DNA of 64,000 bases from Pelagadaptatus aseana. Its GTDB lineage: Bacteria > Pseudomonadota > Gammaproteobacteria > Pseudomonadales > Cellvibrionaceae. The notes below the pieces were generated by a model. That model was given only the letters and a program-made list of their open reading frames with translations. It made no database searches and had not been told where the DNA came from. Made by a program: the position numbers and the translations under genes. Shown here piece after piece: positions 34,404 to 43,135 of this stretch (position 1 is the stretch's first letter; each line of letters opens with the position of its first letter). Where the stretch lies: the NCBI GenBank assembly GCA_040365065.1, contig BAABNI010000001.1:124001-188000 (forward strand), read 5' to 3'.

Positions 34404-36542
34404 ATGTTCAAGCAACGTACTCTGGCTGCAGCCATCGCTCTGGCAACTTCCGCCTTCGCTCTGGCTGACAATCACATCGAAGAAGTGACCATCATTGGCT
34501 CACCTGAAGATGCCCGTCAGGTTGCCGGCTCAGGCGCCGTGGTAGGCAGTGAACAAATCAATATCGAGTCACTGGTTGATATCAACCAGGCTCTTAAAAC
34601 CGTTCCCGGTATTTACATTCGCGAAGAAGACGGTGCCGGCCTGCGCCCTAACATTGGCATCCGCGGCGCCACCTCCGAGCGCAGCAGCAAGGTAACCCTG
34701 ATGGAAGACGGCGTTATGATTGCACCGGCTCCCTACACCGCACCCGATGCTTACTACTTCCCGACAGCCATGCGCATGTCCAACATCGAAGTGCTGAAAG
34801 GTGCCCCACTGCTTCGCTATGGCCCGCAAACCACCGGCGGCGTCATCAACATGGTTACCACCCCGATCCCCGCTGAAAATGGCGGTGAAGTTGAGCTGAT
34901 CGTCGATGAGCGTGGTTCCACCGACATCCATGCTCACTACGGTGCCAACTCCGGCCAGTGGAGCTGGCTGGTTGAAACCGTCCAGCGCGACGCGGAAGGT
35001 TTCAAAGACATTGACCGCAGCAGCCAAGATACCGGCTTTGATATCGAAGATTACATGGTCAAGGTGGGCTGGCAGTCTGCCGGCGAAGGTCCGAAACAAA
35101 ACCTGTTGTTGAAACTGCAATACTCCGAAGAAACCTCTGACGAAACCTATCTGGGCCTGACCGACGCCGACTTTAAAGCCGACGAAGATCGCCGTTACGG
35201 TCTGTCCGAGCTGGATCAGATGAACAACCGTCACGAGCACCTCTCCCTGACGCACAACATTGAACTGAGCGATACGGTTTCCATGCAAACCATTGCCTAC
35301 TTCAACGAGTACAAGCGCGACTGGTTCAAACTCAGTGGTGGCGGTTCCTACGTTGATGCGGCCAATGCCGGTGATGCCAATGCCCAGGGCATTCTGGACG
35401 GCACCATTGACGAAGCCGGTCTGGACTACAAGCACAACAACCGTGTGTACAAATCCCGCGGTCTGGATGTCAACTTTGATATCGACTTGGGCAATCACCA
35501 AGTCGCGGTTGGCGGCCGCCTGCACGACGATGAAATGGATCGCTACCAGCCCGTTGAAGTCTATGATCAGGTTAATGGCGAGCTGGTATACGTCAGCACC
35601 ACCGCACCGACTGGCAGCAACAACCGCGAAGAAGAAACCGAGGCTTACACCCTGTGGCTGACCGACAGCTGGCAAGCCACCGAAACCCTGAATGTGAACA
35701 TGGCCCTGCGCTATGAACGCGTTGACAGCAGTCGTGTACAGTGGGACAACCCGGAGCGCACCGTGGTGGATTCCACTCGCTCCAGCAAAACCGAAGAACT
35801 GCTGCCCGGCGTGTCCTTCACCTACGACCTGAATAACCAGTGGCAGCTTCTGGCCGGCGTTCATAAAGGTTTCTCACCACTGGGTGGCGGCGCCAAAGAA
35901 ACCGAAGACCCTGAGACCAGCATCAATTACGAAGCCGGAGCCCGCTTCAGTCAGGACGCCTGGTTTGTGGAAGCCATCGCTTTCTACAGCGACTTCTCCG
36001 ACAAAGCCGAGAATTGTTCCGTAGGCAGCCCCTGTAGTAATGGCGACACCTCCGGCAGCTTCACCACCGGTGAGGCGGTTATTCAGGGTGTAGAACTGCA
36101 AGCCAGCACCTCTTTCATGGCCGGCGACTTTACCGTACCCGTGGATTTGGCCTACACCTACACCGACGCCGAAGCCACTCAGAACAGCGCCGACAACACC
36201 ACCGTACTGGATGGCGACACGCTGAAAGATGTACCTGAGCACACGGCAAGCCTGCGCGTTGGTCTGGAGCACGGCAATGGCTGGAACAATTACGCTGTAG
36301 CAAAATACATCAGCGAAACCTGTGTTGAAGCCGGCTGCAACCGCACCAACGACCCGTTCGGCGAAACCGACTCCCTTTTCGTCGTAGACTTTATCAGTCG
36401 CTACACGTTGAACAGCGATGCAACCGTTTTCCTGAAAGTGGAAAACCTGCTGGACCAACAGGAAATTGTTTCCCGTACCCCAGACGGTGCTCGCCCCAAC
36501 AAAGCACGCACTGCGTCTGTTGGTATCAACTACAAGTTCTAA
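34404..36542 (+). CDS. TonB-dependent ferric-siderophore-type receptor (FecA-like)
   Basis: 712 residues. Signal peptide 1-21 (...SAFALADN), TonB box-like stretch HIEEVTIIG, plug domain about 30-150 (NQALKTVPGIYIREEDGAGL, NIGIRGATSERSSKVTLMED, VEVLKGAP-like IEVLKGAPLLRYGPQTTGGV), then a 22-strand barrel ending ARTASVGINYKF with C-terminal Phe. Lacks an N-terminal signalling domain. Energised by a TonB system; imports a ferric complex. The adjacent, convergent Fbp-type ABC transporter handles free Fe3+ in the periplasm, so the receptor may feed it, as inferred from location and the shared Fur control. The exact ligand cannot be assigned. Confidence 0.9.
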   Translation: MFKQRTLAAAIALATSAFALADNHIEEVTIIGSPEDARQVAGSGAVVGSEQINIESLVDINQALKTVPGIYIREEDGAGLRPNIGIRGATSERSSKVTLMEDGVMIAPAPYTAPDAYYFPTAMRMSNIEVLKGAPLLRYGPQTTGGVINMVTTPIPAENGGEVELIVDERGSTDIHAHYGANSGQWSWLVETVQRDAEGFKDIDRSSQDTGFDIEDYMVKVGWQSAGEGPKQNLLLKLQYSEETSDETYLGLTDADFKADEDRRYGLSELDQMNNRHEHLSLTHNIELSDTVSMQTIAYFNEYKRDWFKLSGGGSYVDAANAGDANAQGILDGTIDEAGLDYKHNNRVYKSRGLDVNFDIDLGNHQVAVGGRLHDDEMDRYQPVEVYDQVNGELVYVSTTAPTGSNNREEETEAYTLWLTDSWQATETLNVNMALRYERVDSSRVQWDNPERTVVDSTRSSKTEELLPGVSFTYDLNNQWQLLAGVHKGFSPLGGGAKETEDPETSINYEAGARFSQDAWFVEAIAFYSDFSDKAENCSVGSPCSNGDTSGSFTTGEAVIQGVELQASTSFMAGDFTVPVDLAYTYTDAEATQNSADNTTVLDGDTLKDVPEHTASLRVGLEHGNGWNNYAVAKYISETCVEAGCNRTNDPFGETDSLFVVDFISRYTLNSDATVFLKVENLLDQQEIVSRTPDGARPNKARTASVGINYKF

Positions 36543-36553
36543 GAGATCTTACC

Positions 36554-36582
36554 AACCAGTCGCCTGATACCAGGCGCTGGTT
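36554..36582. terminator. Hairpin after the receptor gene
   Basis: AACCAG-T-CGCCTG / CAGGCG-CTGGTT with loop ATAC and one bulged T, 11 bases after the receptor stop; no U-run. Probably stabilises the 3' end ahead of the main terminator. Confidence 0.5.
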
Positions 36583-36596
36583 GTGCCTCAACGGAC

Positions 36597-36630
36597 AAAA
36601 AAATACCCGCAATCTGCGGGTATTTTTTTA
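36597..36630. terminator. Bidirectional rho-independent terminator
   Basis: Perfect 8-bp stem ATACCCGC / GCGGGTAT, loop AATCT, flanked by an A-run on the left and T7 on the right, so it can serve both the receptor (plus) and the fbp operon (minus). Confidence 0.9.
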
Positions 36631-36651
36631 TGAGTCTTAAAATTTTGGCCG

Positions 36652-37665
36652 TCAAATCAGGCAAAGGTTATGCGGCAAAATCATCACCACCACTTCATCG
36701 CCTTCCACCAAACGCTGATCCACCGTCTTCACCGCTATCAACGACAGCCCTCCCAGAGAACAGCGCACATAGGTGTGATCACCGGTCATAATCAGCTCCT
36801 CGACAACCGCGGCGGCACCGGCACTTTTTTCCACCTGTACGTATTGTGGACGAACCAACAGCTCCTGCCCCGTTGCCACCACCATGGATTCGTCCATCAA
36901 CACAGCGCCGTTATCGCGCTGCACCAGCAACCACTCGCAGGAGAACTGATTAAGCTCACCGAGTAACTTGCCCACGGTGCCATTAACGGGGTTCAGATAA
37001 ACGTTCTCGACCCGATCAAACTGTGCCACCGCACCGTCGGCCATCACCGCAATTTTATCGGCAAAGGCAAAGGCCTCGGTTTTGTTGTGGGTGACAAAAA
37101 TGGTGGAGATTTTTTTCTGCTTTAAAATCTGGCGAATATCGCGCATCAACTCAAAGCGAATCTGATGATCGATATTGGAGAAGGGTTCGTCCATCAACAA
37201 CACCTGGGGTTTCGCGGCCAGAGTACGGGCAATGGCCACGCGCTGTTGCTGGCCACCGGAGAGCTCATGGGGGTAGCTGCCCAGTTTGTCCTCAAGCCCC
37301 ACCAGTTGCAGCAACTCGCGCGCCTCAGCCACAGCAGACTTGGGCAGCGAAAAGGCGACGTTGTCCAGCACGGTCAGATGGGGAAACAGGGCGTAATCCT
37401 GAAAGATCATACCCACCTGACGCTTCTCCGGCGGCCAGAAAACCTTTGGGCTGTTTACCACCGAGCCATTAACCCGGATAAACCCGGAATCAATCGGCAG
37501 CAAGCCGGCCACGGCTTTTAACAACGTGCTCTTGCCGCAGCCACTTTTGCCAAACAGGCAAACGATTTCACCGTCGTTGTCACCGTCACCCACGTTCAGA
37601 TTAAAGTCTTTCAACACCGACTCAGAGCGATAGGAGCAATAGAGGTTTTCAATTTTCAAGCGCAT
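36652..37665 (-). CDS. fbpC: Ferric iron ABC transporter, ATP-binding protein
   Basis: 337 residues. Walker A GKSGCGKST (about 40-48), Q-loop region VGMIFQDYALFPHL, signature LSGGQQQRVAIA, Walker B QVLLMDEPFSNID, switch His in FVTHNK. A C-terminal regulatory extension about 240-337 (LLVRPQYVQVEKSAGAAAVV, EELIMTGDHTYVRCSLGG) is of the TOBE type. Last gene of the fbpABC operon, 21 bases after fbpB. Powers Fe3+ import from FbpA. Confidence 0.9.
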   Translation of the reverse strand: MRLKIENLYCSYRSESVLKDFNLNVGDGDNDGEIVCLFGKSGCGKSTLLKAVAGLLPIDSGFIRVNGSVVNSPKVFWPPEKRQVGMIFQDYALFPHLTVLDNVAFSLPKSAVAEARELLQLVGLEDKLGSYPHELSGGQQQRVAIARTLAAKPQVLLMDEPFSNIDHQIRFELMRDIRQILKQKKISTIFVTHNKTEAFAFADKIAVMADGAVAQFDRVENVYLNPVNGTVGKLLGELNQFSCEWLLVQRDNGAVLMDESMVVATGQELLVRPQYVQVEKSAGAAAVVEELIMTGDHTYVRCSLGGLSLIAVKTVDQRLVEGDEVVVMILPHNLCLI

Positions 37666-37686
37666 ACAATCAATATCCCATCACAA

Positions 37687-39306
37687 CTACGAACGGTTGC
37701 GAGCCATAACCATTACCGGCAACAAACCCATTAACACAATAAAAATTGCCCCCAGAGACGCCAACTCCAACTGCTCATCCGACACATACTGATACACATA
37801 GGTTGCCAGAGTATCGTAATTAAACGGGCGCAAAATCAAAGACGCGGGCAACTCCTTCATGCACTCAATCAACACCAGCAGAGCCGCTGTCAGCATGGGC
37901 ATTTTCAACAGAGGCAGGTGCACGCGATAAAAAGTTTGCCAGGCATTCTGCCCCAACAGGCGGCTGGATAAATCCAGCGATTCGGGCAATCTGGAAAAAC
38001 CCGCTTCTATGGCGCCGTTGGCAATGGCCATAAACCGGATGATAAAGGCAAAGCCAATAGCAAACACGGTACCGCTGAAAATCAGACCGGGTCGCTCCAG
38101 CGAAAACGACTGCGCCCAACGGTTAACCCCGTGATCCAGCGCCGTCAGAGCGATCAGCACACCGATGGCCAACACCGTTCCCGGAATCGCGTAACCACTG
38201 GAAGAAAGCTTCACCGGCACCTGCTGCCAGACACTGCTGTGCAGGCGCTGATTGTAGGTAAACAGCAGTGCCATCAGCAAACAGATCAGGGCCACACTGC
38301 CCGACAGCGTCAGGCTGTTCCAGCTGTATTCAAACAACTCTTCACTCCAGGCCTCAGAGAAATAACTGAAAGCAAAATCCAGCAACGTGACAAACGGAAA
38401 CAAAAAGCCGGCAACGAACAGGCTCGCGCAAAATAACCAGGCCAGCACCCGACCTTTAATACTCATCTTCAAACGCAAAACCGATCCGGCATTCTTGCCC
38501 GCCAGCTGCACCTGACCGCGACGGCTGACTCGTTCCAGAATCACCAATGCCATAATCCCCAGCAACATAAACACCGAGAGCCGCGCCGCGGCTTCCAGAC
38601 TGTTCAACCCCAGCCAGGTGTCATACACCGCGGTGGTCAGGGTGCTGACAGCGAAATAATGAGCCACGGCAAAGTCGGCCAGGGTTTCCATCGCAACCAG
38701 ACTGACGCCAATCACAATGGCCGGCCGGGCCAGCGGCAGGGCGACGCGCCAGAAGCTCTGCCAGGGCGAGGCACCCAACAATCTGGCGGCGTTAACCAGC
38801 TGCGCTTCTTGCTGGGCAAAGGTATTGCGAACGATCAGATAGATGTAGGGAAACAAACCCAGTGCCAGCACCAGTGCAGCACCGGAAATGGAGCGCACTT
38901 CCCAGAAGCTGTAGTCCTGTGGCGATGTCCAGCCAAATACCCCGCGCAATGCTCGCTGCACGGGTCCGGCGTAATCGAGGAAATCGGTGTAAATATAGGC
39001 CACCACATAACCGGGCATGGCCAGCGGCAACAGCAGCATCCAGGAAAAGTAGCGGCGCCCCGGGAACTCGCAATTGGCCACCCACCAAGCCGCCGGCAGG
39101 GCAAACAGCAACGCAAACACAATCGTCAGGGAAACCAGTTTGAGGGAGTTGCCGACATAATCCCAAAGCACCGTATCGAGCAGATGCTGAAAGGTCTCAT
39201 CAGCCGGCTGTAAACTGCTGATGATCAAAGCCAACAGGGGCAGGGAAAGCAAGAGCGCCAACAGCCAGCTGGGTATCAACCAGTTTTTGGCGGGTTTTGC
39301 GAACAT
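37687..39306 (-). CDS. fbpB: Ferric iron ABC transporter, permease (fused double permease)
   Basis: 539 residues, about 12 TM helices in two repeated halves, each with a binding-protein-dependent transport motif: ASPWQSFWRVALPLARPAI in the first and GQNAWQTFYRVHLPLLKMPM in the second, which are the ATPase-contacting EAA loops. The fused two-domain form is standard for FbpB/SfuB ferric permeases. A Fur-box-like site (39344-39362) lies 38 bases upstream, giving a possible second promoter inside the operon. Confidence 0.92.
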   Translation of the reverse strand: MFAKPAKNWLIPSWLLALLLSLPLLALIISSLQPADETFQHLLDTVLWDYVGNSLKLVSLTIVFALLFALPAAWWVANCEFPGRRYFSWMLLLPLAMPGYVVAYIYTDFLDYAGPVQRALRGVFGWTSPQDYSFWEVRSISGAALVLALGLFPYIYLIVRNTFAQQEAQLVNAARLLGASPWQSFWRVALPLARPAIVIGVSLVAMETLADFAVAHYFAVSTLTTAVYDTWLGLNSLEAAARLSVFMLLGIMALVILERVSRRGQVQLAGKNAGSVLRLKMSIKGRVLAWLFCASLFVAGFLFPFVTLLDFAFSYFSEAWSEELFEYSWNSLTLSGSVALICLLMALLFTYNQRLHSSVWQQVPVKLSSSGYAIPGTVLAIGVLIALTALDHGVNRWAQSFSLERPGLIFSGTVFAIGFAFIIRFMAIANGAIEAGFSRLPESLDLSSRLLGQNAWQTFYRVHLPLLKMPMLTAALLVLIECMKELPASLILRPFNYDTLATYVYQYVSDEQLELASLGAIFIVLMGLLPVMVMARNRS

Positions 39307-39343
39307 TCAGAACTTCCCCAGACAAAAAAGGGGCATTCTACCT

Positions 39344-39362
39344 AATAATGAGAATGATTTTT
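39344..39362. promoter_or_regulatory. Candidate Fur box upstream of fbpB
   Basis: AATAATGAGAATGATTTTT, 14 of 19 matches to the Fur consensus, between fbpA and fbpB on the minus-strand transcript. Confidence 0.5.
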
Positions 39363-39379
39363 GATCTTTTTATACGGAG

Positions 39380-39418
39380 CTCAGGGCCATCCCCGCGACC
39401 GCGGCAATGGCCTGTGAG
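39380..39418. terminator. Intercistronic hairpin between fbpA and fbpB
   Basis: CTCAGGGCCAT pairs with ATGGCCTGTGAG, enclosing a GC-rich CCGCG-AC-CGCGG core. It follows the fbpA stop by 13 bases, with no U-run. Such hairpins after binding-protein genes usually protect the message and lower permease expression; that role is inferred. Confidence 0.6.
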
Positions 39419-39430
39419 CCATAACAGCCA

Positions 39431-40432
39431 TTACAGGTCGAACTTGACCTCATCGAGCAGCTTCAAAGCCGCCGGACGATTTCTGGCAATGGTCTCAAGC
39501 GCCAGGTCATCGGCCTCAAACGTGCCCCAGGAATCCACCAGTTCGGAATTTTTCACACCGGGTTTTACCGGGTATTCCATATTCACCGAGGCGTAAATTT
39601 CCTGTGCCTGATCGCCGCTCAGGTACTCCATCAGCCGTACCGCATTGGTCTTGTTGGGGGCGTACTTGGTCAGCACCATGCCACTGACATTAACGTGGGC
39701 GCCACGATCCTTCTGATTGGGGAAATTGATGTTGACGGCATCGGCCCAGGGCTTCTGCTCTTCGTTGTTGAGCATCTTGCCGAAGTAGTAGCTGTTACCC
39801 AGCGCCACGGAGCACAGGCCTTCCTTGATGGCTTTTACCTGCGCCCGGTCATTGCCCTGTGGGCGGCGGGCCAGATTGGCTTTAACACCCTGCAGCCACT
39901 CTCTTGCGCCCGCTTCGCCGTGATGGGCTATCAGGGAAGCCACCAGAGCCACGTTGTAGGGGTGTTTGCCACTGCGGGTACAAATCTGACCCTTGTACTT
40001 TTCATCGGTGAGATCTTCGAAGGCAATACCGGACAGATCCCCCAGAGTTTTGGCCGAATAGATATTGCGAACCCTCAGCGTCAGGGCAAACCAGTGATTT
40101 TCCGGATCGCGATACTGGGCGGGAATATTGGCGTTGATGACATCGCTGCTCAGAGCCTGTGACAGCCCCTTGTCGGAGAATTCCACTACCCGACTGATGT
40201 CCGTGGCCAGAACCACATCCGCCGGACTGAACTCGCCTTCTCGCTGCAAACGCTCTACCAGTCCCTTCTTGGCGTAGACGATATTGGCCTTGATACCTGT
40301 CTCGGCAGTAAAGGCCTCCAACACCGGCTCGATCAGATAGGCCTGACGATAGGAGTAAATATTCACTTCCTCTGCAGCATTAACTACAAAGGAGCTTAGA
40401 CACAATATTCCAGTTACCAACAATTTCTTCAT
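39431..40432 (-). CDS. fbpA: Ferric iron ABC transporter, periplasmic binding protein
   Basis: 333 residues. Signal peptide 1-19 (MKKLLVTGILCLSSFVVNAA). Type II binding fold: NIYSYRQAYLIEPVLEAFTA at the start, ADVVLATDISRV, and the Fe-binding Tyr pair in LGNSYYFGKM (about residues 215-225). The usual family end (YPVKPGV, LALETIARNRPAALKLLDEV) is present. Captures Fe3+ in the periplasm and delivers it to FbpB. First gene of the operon; the 220-bp upstream gap to the diguanylate cyclase gene contains an imperfect AT-rich palindrome (GCAATT...AATTGC, 40540-40558) that may be a weak Fur site. Confidence 0.93.
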   Translation of the reverse strand: MKKLLVTGILCLSSFVVNAAEEVNIYSYRQAYLIEPVLEAFTAETGIKANIVYAKKGLVERLQREGEFSPADVVLATDISRVVEFSDKGLSQALSSDVINANIPAQYRDPENHWFALTLRVRNIYSAKTLGDLSGIAFEDLTDEKYKGQICTRSGKHPYNVALVASLIAHHGEAGAREWLQGVKANLARRPQGNDRAQVKAIKEGLCSVALGNSYYFGKMLNNEEQKPWADAVNINFPNQKDRGAHVNVSGMVLTKYAPNKTNAVRLMEYLSGDQAQEIYASVNMEYPVKPGVKNSELVDSWGTFEADDLALETIARNRPAALKLLDEVKFDL

Positions 40433-40653
40433 CTTGAATCACTCGTTCCTTTTAATAACGACCAGCGGACCTCGAAACAGCCCTTGCGTACGCCATACAG
40501 TGACAGCAGGCAGCACCATACCCGCAAACCCGCAATAACGCAATTGAGAATTAATTGCATTTATATGACACAGCAATCCGTCCGGCGTTTTCTGATTTTT
40601 GCCATATACTTGAACAGATAAAAACAAACACCCAATACAGAGACTGATACAGA

Positions 40654-41610
40654 ATGCTCAAACCGGCCCTCCCCGATTCAGAAGTCGAGCGACTGGCGAC
40701 CCTGGAAAGCCTCAATATTCTCGATACCGCCGCCGAAGAGCGGTTCGACCGAATCACCCGGGTCGCCAGCAAAATGTTTCAGGTGCCGACGGTACTGGTC
40801 AGTCTCATAGACAGTCACCGGCAGTGGTTTAAATCCCGGGTTGGCTGCGACGTTACCGAGACGCCAAGGGAGATCTCTCTTTGCGGTCATGCCATCCTCA
40901 GTGACGACACCTACATCATTCCCGATGCCTCCAAAGACCCTCGTTTTGCCGACAACCCATTGGTGACTGGCCCATTCCAATTGCGGTTTTATGCCGGCCA
41001 ACCCCTGAAAGCCAACAATGGGGAAAAAATGGGCACCCTGTGCCTGCTCGATACCCAACCCCGGCAATTGCAAGACAGCGACATTATGGCGCTGCAGAGC
41101 CTGGCCCAAATGGTGGAGGCTGAAATCAACGCCATACAAATCGCCACCATGGATGAGCTTACCGGCATCTCCAACCGCCGCGGCTTCGAACTGCTGGCAG
41201 AGCAATGCCTGCAACTGTGCCGACGCAAAAAATTTACGGTCAGTTTTGCCTATATCGATCTGGATGAATTCAAACCAATCAATGACCGCCATGGCCACAA
41301 GGAAGGAGACCGGGCCTTGACCCTGTTTGCCCAAAACCTGCAACAGGCACTGCGGCAATCCGACCTGATCGCCCGGGTTGGCGGTGATGAATTTGTTGCC
41401 CTGATGCCCGACTGCGAATTAACCCAGGCAAAGGAGACCATTGCTCGTTTGCGCGCCGCCATTGATGAACATTGTCGCGCAGATTCCCTGCCCTACCATA
41501 TTTTATTTTCAGCGGGCATCATTCAGTACGATCCTGTTCTGCACCCCACGATCCCCGCCCTCATCGATGCCGCCGATAAAGCCATGTACCAAGTCAAGGA
41601 ACCACGCTGA
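40654..41610 (+). CDS. Diguanylate cyclase, GAF-GGDEF
   Basis: 318 residues, soluble. GAF domain about 25-160 (AEERFDRITRVASKMFQVPT, ISLCGHAIL, FYAGQPLKANNGEKMGTLCL), then GGDEF domain with LTGISNRRGFE, YIDLDEFKPINDRHGH, and GGDEF at 243-247. An inhibitory-site RxxD (Arg234-Asp237) lies five residues before it, so it is predicted to be active and product-inhibited. Synthesises c-di-GMP in response to a ligand or redox cue sensed by the GAF domain. The next cyclase gene lies 114 bases downstream. Confidence 0.92.
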   Translation: MLKPALPDSEVERLATLESLNILDTAAEERFDRITRVASKMFQVPTVLVSLIDSHRQWFKSRVGCDVTETPREISLCGHAILSDDTYIIPDASKDPRFADNPLVTGPFQLRFYAGQPLKANNGEKMGTLCLLDTQPRQLQDSDIMALQSLAQMVEAEINAIQIATMDELTGISNRRGFELLAEQCLQLCRRKKFTVSFAYIDLDEFKPINDRHGHKEGDRALTLFAQNLQQALRQSDLIARVGGDEFVALMPDCELTQAKETIARLRAAIDEHCRADSLPYHILFSAGIIQYDPVLHPTIPALIDAADKAMYQVKEPR

Positions 41611-41724
41611 TTCAAGTGATATGGCTGTAACACACAGCGACAACTATATTGAACAAACCGATAGGTCAAACACTCTCAGTCGAGACACTCTTACGTTTGC
41701 AATTGACAAGGTCATACTGCCTCC

Positions 41725-43110
41725 ATGAAGAACCCTTCCGATTCATCTTCAAAATCCATCCGGCAAATCAATCCCGCACTGGAGGTGGATCAACTCATCA
41801 GCATTCTCGATGAGCTTGGGGCCTATGTATACATCAAGGATCTGGACTATCGCTATCTCTATGCCAATCGATTGGTATGCGATCTCTTTGGCCAAGATCT
41901 GACGGATGTTATTGGCAAGGATGATCACGCTTTTTTTAATGATGAAACTGCTTTTGAGCTGCGAGAAAAAGTCGACAGGCCGGTGATCGAAGGCGAGCAA
42001 ACCATCGAAAGACTGGAAGTCAATCACAGCAAAGGGGAAGTGGAACCCCGTTACTATTGGGTAACCAAGAGCCCGCTCTATAATCAGGCCGGAGAACTTC
42101 AGGGCCTGTTTGGAATTTCCACGGATATTTCAGAAACCAAGCGCACCGAAGCGGAACTGAAAGAGAAACAGCTTTTTCTATCCACCATATTAAATAACAT
42201 CGGCGCCTGTGTTTACGTCAAGGATCGCGATTTAAACTTCCTTTATATCAATCCGCAAACCGAAGAGCTGTTTGAACAAACCCTGTCGCAAATTGAAAGC
42301 AAGCCCAGCATAGATGTGATCGGCGAAGAGCAAACGGCCCACTTCGCCACGACCGATCTTCAGGTTTTTGCTACTGGCAAAACAGTGACCTGCAAGGAAT
42401 CGTTTGTGACCAAAACCGGTATACGCCATTACTGGTCGGTAAAGGTACCGTTGTTTGATGACAAGGGTGAGGTGGATCGCCTGCTGGGTATGTCAACCGA
42501 CATCACTTCTCAGGTGTTGTCAGAAGAAAGAGCTCAAAAAGCTAACGCCGAATTACAGCAGCGTCTGGAAGAAATTTCAAAGCTCAAGGACCAACTCAAG
42601 GAACAGGCCGCCCACGATCCCCTGACCGGTCTTTATAATCGTCGTTATATGGACGACTTTATCAGCCATGAGCTGGCCCGATCCGAACGGGCCAATCTCA
42701 AACTGGCCATGATCGTTCTGGATATTGATTTTTTTAAAAAGGTGAACGATCGGTTTGGCCACAAAGCCGGTGATCAGGTACTGATAAATGTCGCCGACAT
42801 TCTGTCTCACAACTGTCGACATGGTGATGTGGTTTGTCGCTACGGCGGTGAAGAATTTCTGGTACTACTGACTAACATCAGTGAGCCAATGGCTCTGGAG
42901 AAAGCCGAAGAGATTCGCCAAAAAGTGGCTCAACTGCGCACCACAATCGACGACATCGAGATCACTACCACGGTCTCTGCCGGTGTCGCCTGCTATCCCG
43001 ACGACTCGACCGACAACAACGAATTATTTTTATTGGCCGATGCCGCACTCTATGAAGCCAAGGGCCGCGGCAGAAACTGCGTGGTATCGGCCAGAGAACT
43101 CAAATCATAG
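41725..43110 (+). CDS. Diguanylate cyclase, PAS-PAS-GGDEF
   Basis: 461 residues, soluble. Two PAS/PAC units about 25-145 (LDELGAYVYIKDLDYRYLYA, then YYWVTKSPLYNQAGELQGLF) and 150-270 (NNIGACVYVKDRDLNFLYIN), a short coiled-coil linker (LQQRLEEISKLKDQLKEQAA), then GGDEF about 290-455 with DPLTGLYNRRYMDD, IDFFKKVNDRFGH and the active GGEEF at 374-378. RHGD (about 365-368) five residues earlier forms an I-site. Makes c-di-GMP; the paired PAS domains suggest small-ligand, redox or oxygen sensing. Confidence 0.92.
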   Translation: MKNPSDSSSKSIRQINPALEVDQLISILDELGAYVYIKDLDYRYLYANRLVCDLFGQDLTDVIGKDDHAFFNDETAFELREKVDRPVIEGEQTIERLEVNHSKGEVEPRYYWVTKSPLYNQAGELQGLFGISTDISETKRTEAELKEKQLFLSTILNNIGACVYVKDRDLNFLYINPQTEELFEQTLSQIESKPSIDVIGEEQTAHFATTDLQVFATGKTVTCKESFVTKTGIRHYWSVKVPLFDDKGEVDRLLGMSTDITSQVLSEERAQKANAELQQRLEEISKLKDQLKEQAAHDPLTGLYNRRYMDDFISHELARSERANLKLAMIVLDIDFFKKVNDRFGHKAGDQVLINVADILSHNCRHGDVVCRYGGEEFLVLLTNISEPMALEKAEEIRQKVAQLRTTIDDIEITTTVSAGVACYPDDSTDNNELFLLADAALYEAKGRGRNCVVSARELKS

Positions 43111-43135
43111 CAACCCCATCGCGTCATAAGCGACA

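Noticed and set aside
34569..35864. 431-codon minus-strand frame
   Set aside because: Antisense to the TonB receptor; low-complexity Val/Gly-rich product; no ribosome site or family likeness.
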